Part shown: positions 7,880 through 13,626 of the stretch, piece by piece | Numbering within the stretch: position 1 is the stretch's first letter | How the letters are laid out: the number at the start of each line of letters is the position of its first letter | Assembly: GCA_018609945.1 (NCBI GenBank) | Contig: JAHENO010000008.1 | Location: 1-19,577, forward strand | Origin: Haloarculaceae archaeon | GTDB taxonomy: Archaea > Halobacteriota > Halobacteria > Halobacteriales > Haloarculaceae | DNA: 19,577 bases | Direction: 5' to 3' | Translations under genes and position numbers: made by a program | Notes under the pieces: model-generated | What the model saw: the letters and a program-made list of their open reading frames with translations, nothing else | What the model was told of the DNA's origin: nothing | Database searches by the model: none

Positions 7880-9235
7880 ATGACAAGCGAAAACCTCTCT
7901 GCGGCCGAAGAGAACGTGTTAGACCAGATCGAGGAGAAGGATGTCGACTTCATCCGTCTCCAGTTCACCGACATCCTGGGGACGGTGAAGAACGTCTCGA
8001 TCCCGTCAGACCAGGCCGAGAAGGCGTTCACGGAGGGCATCTACTTCGACGGCTCGTCGATCAACGGGTTCGTGCGCATCCAGGAGTCGGACATGCGCCT
8101 GGAGCCGGATCCGTCGACGTTCGCCATCCTCCCCTGGCGGAACGGTCCCGAGGTAACGAGTGCCCGGATGATCTGTGACGTTCACGACACGGCGACGGAC
8201 GCGCCCTTCGTCGGTGACCCCCGCAAGGTACTGAAGGACGCGGTCGCCCGCGCGAACGACATGGGCTACACGGTCAACGCCGGCCCCGAGCCCGAGTTCT
8301 TCCTCTTCCAGGAGGACGAGGACGGCAACGCGACGCTCGACTGGACCGACAAGGGCGGGTACTTCGATCTCGCGCCGAAGGACCTGGCACAGGACGTCCG
8401 TGGCGACATCATCTACGGGCTCGAAGACATGGGCTTCGAGGTCGAGGCCAGCCACCACGAGGTCGCCCAGAGCCAGCACGAGATCGACTTCAAGTACGAC
8501 GACATCCTCACGACAGCCGACAACGTCGCCACCTTCCGTGCCGTGGTGCGGGCCATCGCCTCCCAGCACGACATGCACGCGACCTTCATGCCGAAGCCGA
8601 TCCCGCGCATCAACGGGTCCGGGATGCACACGCACCTCTCGCTGTTCACGGAGGACGGCGAGAACGCGTTCCACGACGGCGACGACGAGTTCAACCTCTC
8701 CGCGACGGCAAAGCAGTTCCTCGCGGGCGTCCTCGACCACGCGCCGGCGATCACGGCCGTCGCCAACCCCACGGTCAACAGCTACAAGCGGCTCATTCCG
8801 GGCTACGAGGCGCCGGTCTACGTCGCCTGGAGCGACGTCAACCGCTCGGCGCTGGTCCGCAAGCCCGCTGCCCGCGTGCCCGCCGCGAGCCGCATCGAGC
8901 TGCGCTCGCCGGACCCGTCGTGTAACCCCTACCTGGCCTTCGCGGCGATGATCCACGCCGGCCTCGACGGCATCGAGCGCAGTCTCGACTGCCCCGACCC
9001 GGTGCGGGAGAACATCTACGACTTCGACGAGGAGAAACGCGAGGAGTACGGCATCGACACGCTGCCGTCGAACCTCGGGCAGGCCATCGACGCGCTCGAA
9101 GCGGACGAAGTCGTCCTCGACGCGCTGGGCCCGCACGTCTCCGAGAAGTTCGTCGAGGCCAAGCGCCAGGAGTTCCAGGAGTACCTCGTCGAGGTCTCCG
9201 AGTGGGAACTCGACCGCTACCTCGAGACGTTCTAG
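7880..9235 (+). CDS. glnA: Glutamine synthetase type I (GSI-alpha)
   Basis: It makes glutamine from glutamate, ammonia and ATP and is the cell's main ammonium-assimilating enzyme in the cytosol. It is 451 residues, the length of the GSI-alpha class. Motifs seen: the beta-grasp DGSSI at 57-61, metal-binding GPEPEFFLF at 135-143 (Glu137, Glu139), ATP/metal NGSGMHTHLS at 245-254, the glutamate-binding loop NPTVNSYKRLIPGYEAP, and RIELRSPDP at 338-346. The region NIYDFDEEKREEYGI corresponds to the GSI-alpha form without the adenylylation tyrosine segment of the bacterial beta class, so control is probably by feedback and transcription. The ATG at 7880 follows a short leader. It is divergent from lrp and convergent with the YihY-type gene, with a 25-bp gap, so it is likely monocistronic. 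Confidence 0.97.
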   Translation: MTSENLSAAEENVLDQIEEKDVDFIRLQFTDILGTVKNVSIPSDQAEKAFTEGIYFDGSSINGFVRIQESDMRLEPDPSTFAILPWRNGPEVTSARMICDVHDTATDAPFVGDPRKVLKDAVARANDMGYTVNAGPEPEFFLFQEDEDGNATLDWTDKGGYFDLAPKDLAQDVRGDIIYGLEDMGFEVEASHHEVAQSQHEIDFKYDDILTTADNVATFRAVVRAIASQHDMHATFMPKPIPRINGSGMHTHLSLFTEDGENAFHDGDDEFNLSATAKQFLAGVLDHAPAITAVANPTVNSYKRLIPGYEAPVYVAWSDVNRSALVRKPAARVPAASRIELRSPDPSCNPYLAFAAMIHAGLDGIERSLDCPDPVRENIYDFDEEKREEYGIDTLPSNLGQAIDALEADEVVLDALGPHVSEKFVEAKRQEFQEYLVEVSEWELDRYLETF

Positions 9236-9260
9236 GCCGCCAGCACAGTCGCGGTTTCTC

Positions 9261-10544
9261 TCAGCGCCGTAGCTTCCGGACCAGCCCGAGTGCCCGGCCG
9301 GGGAGTCCGAACGCCGCCGTCGTCATCCCGACCAGTACCATCAGGATGTACAGGCCGAGCGTCGACAGCCAGATGACGACCATCGCGAGCACCGCCCAGC
9401 CGCCCCCGAGGAAGTAAAAGGCCCCGAGCGTCATCGCGGTGCCGTACAGCAAGACGAGGTACGGTCCCCAGCCGCGGGCGTGGCCCCGGCGGGTCTGCTG
9501 GCGGACGTACGTCCGGAGTTCTGCCTCCAGTTCCTCGCGGTGGACGGTACGGTCCTCGATCTCCTCCTCGAACCGCTCTAGGTCGCGGCGCAACTCGGCG
9601 AGGTCCCCGTAGTCGACGGTCTCCGGCTCGACCGTCGCCACCCCCTCGTCGCCGTCGCCGTCGCCGTCTTCTCCAGCCCTCGCCGGCCCGTCGGCGTCGG
9701 CGGTCGCGTCGCCGTCGTCCGCGTCGCTCATCAGTCGTTTCGCATCTCGGGTGCCCCCCTGTTGTAGTTGCCGGTCGTGTCCCGCGAGCGACGCGTTGAC
9801 GGCCCCGCCGAGCAGGACAACGAGCCCGCCCAGGTAGAACCACGCGAGCAGGAGCAACACGCCGCCGATGACGCCATAGAGCTGGAAGGTCGTCGCGCGG
9901 TCGGCGTAGAACCCGAAGGCCGTGCCGAGCAGCGTCCACCCGACGGCCGCGGCGACCGCGCCGGGAAGGGCCTCGCGAACGCTCACCGGCCGGTCGGGAA
10001 AGACGTAGTACAGCGGGAGGAACACGACCGAAAGCGACACCACCAGAAGGAGCGGCGCCGCGGCGACGGGCACCAGCGAGAGGGGGAGGGCGGCGCCGAC
10101 GGCGGCCGTGGCGGCGACGCCGACGGCCATGGCCACGAAGACGACCAGCGCGTCGGTCACCTGCTCGCGTAGCGAGACGGACCCGACGGCGCCGTACACC
10201 CGGGAGAAGGCGATGTCCAGCCCGCGGAACAGCCGGAGCGAACTCCAGAGCAACACGACCAGCCCGAAGGCGGTCGCCCCGCCCCGGCCGGTCGTGCTGG
10301 TGAGTGCCCCCTCCAGCAGTGTGGACGCTTCCGGGGTCAGGAATCCGTCGAGAACACCCACGACCCGCGTGGCGAACGCGCCTCCCCCCACGAGGGTCGC
10401 GACGGCGAGCGCGAGCAGAATCAGCGGCACGAGCGAGACGAACGCGTAGTAGGCGATGGCGGCCGCCAGGAAGGACAGCTGCTGGTCGCGGGCAGTCCCG
10501 ATGACCGACCTGGCGAGGCCGATGAGTCGGACGTTCCGGGTCAC
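9261..10544 (-). CDS. YihY/BrkB-type inner membrane protein with C-terminal extension
   Basis: The N-terminal about 255 residues are a YihY/BrkB (RNase BN-related name, not a nuclease) membrane domain: QQLSFLAAAIAYYAFVSLVP near the start, then about six helices, with PLYYVFPDRPVSVREALPGA and FQLYGVIGGVLLLLAWFYLGG conserved. After it come an Asp/Gly-rich linker (about 270-310, including a DGDGDGDEG run), a charged coiled-coil-like segment (about 311-350), and two further hydrophobic helices (about 361-410) with a basic end. This extension is unusual compared with the roughly 300-residue bacterial family. The frame stays open upstream to 10706, but that would overlap the divergent gene. The GTG at 10544 (VTRNVRLIGLARS) is chosen for family fit and spacing to the TATA-like element at 10574. 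Function is uncertain; a transport or envelope role is usually suggested. Confidence 0.88.
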   Translation of the reverse strand: MTRNVRLIGLARSVIGTARDQQLSFLAAAIAYYAFVSLVPLILLALAVATLVGGGAFATRVVGVLDGFLTPEASTLLEGALTSTTGRGGATAFGLVVLLWSSLRLFRGLDIAFSRVYGAVGSVSLREQVTDALVVFVAMAVGVAATAAVGAALPLSLVPVAAAPLLLVVSLSVVFLPLYYVFPDRPVSVREALPGAVAAAVGWTLLGTAFGFYADRATTFQLYGVIGGVLLLLAWFYLGGLVVLLGGAVNASLAGHDRQLQQGGTRDAKRLMSDADDGDATADADGPARAGEDGDGDGDEGVATVEPETVDYGDLAELRRDLERFEEEIEDRTVHREELEAELRTYVRQQTRRGHARGWGPYLVLLYGTAMTLGAFYFLGGGWAVLAMVVIWLSTLGLYILMVLVGMTTAAFGLPGRALGLVRKLRR

Positions 10545-10573
10545 GGGTGCACCTCGGCCGACGGAGGGAAAGC

Positions 10574-10580
10574 CCTTAGG
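10574..10580. promoter_or_regulatory. Possible shared TATA element for two divergent genes
   Basis: CCTTAGG follows a BRE-like GGAAAGC and is centred 26 bp ahead of the plus-strand ATG at 10603. On the other strand the same bases lie about 33 bp ahead of the GTG at 10544. A single near-symmetric element could drive both, although only the plus-strand orientation has a good BRE. Confidence 0.35.
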
Positions 10581-10602
10581 AACCCGCCGACAGACCCTGG
10601 AT

Positions 10603-10986
10603 ATGGACTGGCGCGAGGAGTCCGTCCGGGCCACGTTCGTGTTGCTCGTCGCCAGCCTCGTGCTCATCGGTCCCGGTCTGGCGGGCATCGGTTCCTCGCC
10701 CGTCATCGTGGTCGCCCTGCTCGTCCTCGCCGTCGGTCTGTTCGCCCTCCGGACTCGGGTGCCCGACGGACCGACTGTCCGCCACCGCGACCTGGGTGCC
10801 TACGGGCGGGTGCTGTGGGCCGGCCCCGCCGTCGCCGCGGCCGTCTGTCTGGCCTTCCTCGGCGCGACGCCGGCCGAACTCCAGGCAATGGGCGGACTCG
10901 TGGGACTCCTCGGCATGGCCAACTACTTCCTGCGCCCGGTCTACCGCGTGGGCTCGGCGTTCGTCCGGCGCGTGGCCGGCACCTGA
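10603..10986 (+). CDS. Small four-helix membrane protein, function unknown
   Basis: The 127-residue protein is almost entirely hydrophobic. Helices are at about residues 12-30 (FVLLVASLVLIGPGLAGIG), 33-48 (VIVVALLVLAVGLFAL), 70-87 (WAGPAVAAAVCLAFLGA) and 94-112 (GGLVGLLGMANYFL). The charged loop after helix 2 contains RTRVPDGPTVRHRDLGAYGR. It begins MDWREES at 10603; upstream in-frame ATGs exist but lie before the promoter and inside the divergent gene's start region. The transcript is probably leaderless. It is divergent from the YihY-type gene with 58 bp between starts, which may mean joint control. I do not recognise a family; haloarchaea carry many such small membrane proteins. Confidence 0.75.
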   Translation: MDWREESVRATFVLLVASLVLIGPGLAGIGSSPVIVVALLVLAVGLFALRTRVPDGPTVRHRDLGAYGRVLWAGPAVAAAVCLAFLGATPAELQAMGGLVGLLGMANYFLRPVYRVGSAFVRRVAGT

Positions 10987-10999
10987 TACGGATCGGTGT
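10983..10999 (+). repeat. Short intergenic repeat, copy 2
   Basis: CTGATACGGATCGGTGT overlaps the stop of the membrane-protein gene and matches the copy at 2784-2800 at 15 of 17 positions. A GTTTT patch follows, consistent with a 3'-end element. Beyond it, up to 11190, I see nothing I can identify. Confidence 0.4.
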
Positions 11000-11197
11000 T
11001 GTTTTGCGGGGTCGTCGGCAGTACAGCACTTGGTCGGCCTGGACATTGGCAGAAGAATCCACACCTTCCGTCCGGACACTACCCGGTGACTGTCAGCACA
11101 GGCCTGCGAGATACATCGCGCGTTTGCAGCACTGAATGTCGAGATAGTCCATCGTTGAACTCACCGATAAGGAGTGGCGATGCGATGGCGTAACCGT

Positions 11198-11206
11198 TAT
11201 CTATAC
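11198..11206 (+). promoter_or_regulatory. TATA-like element of the ribbon-helix-helix gene
   Basis: The AT-rich sequence TATCTATAC is centred about 23-25 bp before the ATG at 11225 and would give a leaderless transcript. Small antitoxin genes usually repress this promoter themselves, so an operator is expected to overlap it. Confidence 0.5.
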
Positions 11207-11224
11207 ACAATTTCAACACAACCT

Positions 11225-11512
11225 ATGGCTGAGGCAGATACTCCTCCCGACAAAACAACGGTGAACATCCGGATGTCCGAGACGTTTTTGGAGGACGTCG
11301 ACGCGACGTGGCAAGAGCAGGGATTCAACAGCCGGAGCGAATACATCCGTGCCGTCCTGCGTGATGCGCTCAAACATCCCGATTTCAACCGTGCGGACCT
11401 GAAAGCGATGCTCGCCGGGGAAGTCGAGATTCAGGAGGGACGAACCCACAGTAGTGACGACGTGAAGGAACAATTCGGTTTGACCGAGGCAACCGACGCT
11501 GACGATGAGTGA
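11225..11512 (+). CDS. Ribbon-helix-helix (CopG/ParD-like) antitoxin-type protein
   Basis: The 95-residue protein has a ribbon-helix-helix DNA-binding domain at about residues 8-55: the strand KTTVNIRMSETFLEDVD, then helix A, the turn GFNSRSEYIRAVL, and helix B. This is the ParD/CopG pattern, in which the dimer binds the promoter through the strand and the C-terminal part wraps the toxin. The C-terminal half is acidic (EVEIQEGRTHSSDDVKEQFG) and would be the toxin-binding arm. The ATG at 11225 fits the TATA element; upstream in-frame codons do not resemble the family. The stop codon overlaps ATG of a second frame (ATGAGTGA), the usual antitoxin-toxin coupling, but that toxin frame is broken, so this is an orphan antitoxin. 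It could also have been co-opted as a plain regulator. Confidence 0.85.
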   Translation: MAEADTPPDKTTVNIRMSETFLEDVDATWQEQGFNSRSEYIRAVLRDALKHPDFNRADLKAMLAGEVEIQEGRTHSSDDVKEQFGLTEATDADDE

Positions 11513-11573
11513 CTGGGGGTGAGAACTCACCGACACTGCACGGCGAGATTTTGCCGGACTGGACGACTCCGCT
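11505..11573 (+). pseudogene. Remnant of a RelE/ParE-family toxin gene
   Basis: Starting at the ATG that overlaps the antitoxin stop, the frame reads MSDWG, then a stop (TGA, 11520-11522), then ELTDTARRDFAGLDDSA. Reading the TGA as Trp (TGG) restores MSDWGWELTDTARRDFAG, which has the strand 1-helix 1 pattern of RelE/ParE toxins (aromatic strand, LT-x-x-A-x-x-D-L/F-x-x-L-D). Similarity ends at 11573, where an inverted repeat begins. Nothing resembling the rest of a toxin (about 60-70 more residues with a basic C-terminal part) follows. The toxin therefore has a nonsense mutation and lacks its 3' part. Gene order and overlap support the identification; the family call rests on about 23 residues. 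Confidence 0.65.
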
Positions 11574-11659
11574 CATAGTGACTGCTGTAGCTATCTTCCA
11601 AGTCGACCGCACGACGTCGGGCGGTCGATCCGGTACTGAACTACAGCAGTCATTATGAG
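11572..11659. repeat. 88-bp inverted-repeat (MITE-like) element in the toxin remnant
   Basis: The arms 11572-11590 and 11641-11659 (CTCATAGTGACTGCTGTAG and its complement) match at 18 of 19 positions; allowing one gap, similarity extends about 5 bp further outward. Inside is a second perfect inverted repeat, TCGACCGC at 11603-11610 and GCGGTCGA at 11621-11628. The unit carries no gene. It resembles a MITE or the joined ends of an internally deleted insertion sequence. I see no clear target-site duplication, and no toxin sequence resumes after it. A large stem-loop terminator is the alternative. Confidence 0.55.
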
Positions 11660-11807
11660 AGGGAGTGAACGACACGAGTATTGCCGTTGCATAGAACCCC
11701 TGTTTTCGCACGCTGATGCCAGTATACCGCGATTCAGTCACGGGAGAACGTGCGGGACGTACGCTTTCCTGTCGCTGCCCGTCTGCGTGGGGAAGAGTGG
11801 CCAGCGG
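11660..11807. other. Gene-free stretch after the inverted repeat
   Basis: Short open frames occur on both strands but none shows family resemblance or a promoter. Base composition is less GC-rich than the neighbours. It may be debris left by rearrangement. It lies downstream of both flanking genes. Confidence 0.4.
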
Positions 11808-13469
11808 CTACGCCACCTCGACCCACAGCGGCCCCGCCCAGGCCATCCCGCCGTCGGCCTGGCGGATCCGGGCGTAGTAGACGTCAGCGTCGGTCCCGCG
11901 CTCCTCGTCCCACGCCATCCCGGTGACGGGTGCGTCGTCGGTCCAGGCGGCCTCGACGGTGTAGGTCGACAGATCGGCGTCGGGGTCGTCGCTCCCCTCT
12001 GCGGTCCGCCAGACCTCGTTGTTCTTGAGGACGCGGGCCGCCGCCACGGGCGCCGTGCCGGCCACGTCGAGCGTGACCTCGCGGGGGGCGTCGGGGGCGT
12101 CGACGCGGACGGTGCTGTCCTGGTCGCCGAATCGGACGCCGTCGACCTGGAAATCGACGATGATGCGGTTGGGCTGGGAGGTGCCGTAGACGCGCCGGTC
12201 GGCCATGCTCTCGAAGACGGCCTCGCGGGTGAGTTCCGGCGCGTAGATGGCCTGCAGCCCGCCGGGGTAGGACGGTTCGTTCCAGACCCGCCAGATGATG
12301 CCCCAGCCGAGCCCGTCCCGGCGAAACTCCGCCAGCGAGGGCAGGTGTGACTCGGCGTGCAACAGCGAGTGGCCCGGATGCGGGCCGTGGTAGTCTGCCG
12401 AGGCGGTCAGCCCGACGCGGTAACCCAGCCGGTGGGCGTCCTGGGTGAAGTGGCCGGGCTCGCTAGCCTCGCCCTGCCCCATCTCGACGGGATGGCGGTT
12501 GCCCTCCGCGGTGGGTCGCTCGCTGGAGCCCCACTGGGAGTACACCTCCACCAGCGGCGCCAGGTCGTCGTCGTACTCGACTGCGGAGAAATCGAACGGA
12601 TAGGTCGATTCGGCGGTGTGGTGCGGGACGGTGATCGCCTGCGTGCCCCCGCTCTCGTTGAACTCCCGGAGCCGCTCCCAGAGCTTCTCGTAGGTGTTCG
12701 ACTCCGGGGAGATGGAGTCGAACAGGACTGCGCCGTCCACATCGTCGAAGTAGACGTTGATGTGGCCGCCAGCCAGGGGCTGTTTGGTCCACTCGTAGGC
12801 CATGAGCGTCACGAACTGACCGGGGTCGTGAAACGCCCGGCAGGCGTCCTTGGTCGCCTCGAAGTAGCGCCGGCGCATCCGGCGGCGCTGGAGCGTCGGC
12901 GGGATGAAAAACCCCATCGTGTCGTGGTCGGTGTAGGCCACCACGTCCAGGGCCATCACGTCCCGGCCGAAGCGGATGCCGTCCTCGACGGTCCCACAGC
13001 CGTCCGAGAACTTCGAGTGCAGGTGGATGTCCCCCCAGTAGAGGCGGTACTCCGGCTCCTCGGGGGTGACCCGGACGGGGTTGGAGACGAACCGCTCGCC
13101 GGTCTCCTCGTGGACGAGCGTCAGGTAGTGCACGCCGGGCGTCTCGAAGACGATTCCAGTCCGGACGATCACGCCGCCGTTGTCGGGCGGAAAGACGACC
13201 CGGTCGGGGCAGGTGGCGTCGTCGTCCGTGGACTCGGTGGCGAACGCTCCGCGGAAGTCCCGGTGGAGGCGCTCGCACTGGTCGCGGACCTGGAGGGTCA
13301 GACGGAGCGGTTCGTCCACGACCGCCGTGGAGGGCAGGATCGCGTGGGCGCGCTCGAAGCGTTGCGTGCGGTTGGCCCACAGCGTTCCCAGCGACGGGCG
13401 GCGGGTGACGAACGTGTCGAGGGTCGAGCGTGCCTTGTACAGCAGCCCCTCGTCCGCGAACGTACCCAT
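11808..13469 (-). CDS. DUF3604-family protein with PHP-like metal-binding motifs
   Basis: The protein has 553 residues. An N-terminal beta-rich region (about 1-140) precedes a PHP-like domain with metal-ligand motifs YWGDIHLHSKFSDG (His149, His151), YTDHDT (His182), VPHHTAES and ASADYHGPHPGH, which together match the PHP/amidohydrolase-type polynuclear metal site. The C-terminal about 130 residues look like a beta-sandwich domain. No signal peptide or membrane segment is visible, so it is predicted cytosolic. A metal-dependent hydrolase role, possibly phosphoesterase, is inferred; DUF3604 has no established substrate that I know of. The ATG at 13469 is chosen over a GTG at 13490 because a TTATTCC element about 27 bp upstream fits a leaderless start. 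It is divergent from the large regulator at 13627 with a 157-bp gap. Confidence 0.87.
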   Translation of the reverse strand: MGTFADEGLLYKARSTLDTFVTRRPSLGTLWANRTQRFERAHAILPSTAVVDEPLRLTLQVRDQCERLHRDFRGAFATESTDDDATCPDRVVFPPDNGGVIVRTGIVFETPGVHYLTLVHEETGERFVSNPVRVTPEEPEYRLYWGDIHLHSKFSDGCGTVEDGIRFGRDVMALDVVAYTDHDTMGFFIPPTLQRRRMRRRYFEATKDACRAFHDPGQFVTLMAYEWTKQPLAGGHINVYFDDVDGAVLFDSISPESNTYEKLWERLREFNESGGTQAITVPHHTAESTYPFDFSAVEYDDDLAPLVEVYSQWGSSERPTAEGNRHPVEMGQGEASEPGHFTQDAHRLGYRVGLTASADYHGPHPGHSLLHAESHLPSLAEFRRDGLGWGIIWRVWNEPSYPGGLQAIYAPELTREAVFESMADRRVYGTSQPNRIIVDFQVDGVRFGDQDSTVRVDAPDAPREVTLDVAGTAPVAAARVLKNNEVWRTAEGSDDPDADLSTYTVEAAWTDDAPVTGMAWDEERGTDADVYYARIRQADGGMAWAGPLWVEVA

Positions 13470-13586
13470 GGCCTGCCCTACGGCGGGCACCGGAATAAGC
13501 CTGGCCGCGCGGCCGCCACCGGCCGCGCTCTCCTCCGGTGGAGCGACGCCTCCAGCCGCGTGTCACGTGTCGGATCGGGTAGCTGT

Positions 13587-13594
13587 CTTTATAC
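13587..13594 (+). promoter_or_regulatory. TATA box of the PAS/GAF/HTH-10 regulator
   Basis: CTTTATAC lies about 36 bp before the ATG at 13627, predicting a leader of about 10 nt. It fixes the start against the open frame that extends upstream to 13180. Confidence 0.6.
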
Positions 13595-13626
13595 GTCTAC
13601 ATTCACAACTGGTTGCCACTCGGACC

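Noticed and set aside
9640..9670. GTCGCC tandem repeat.
   Set aside because: It encodes the Asp/Gly linker of the YihY-type protein. It is a coding low-complexity stretch.
13180..13626. Upstream extension of the regulator's frame by 149 codons.
   Set aside because: It overlaps the divergent DUF3604 gene, crosses the TATA box at 13587 and is Arg/Ser-rich with no domain.
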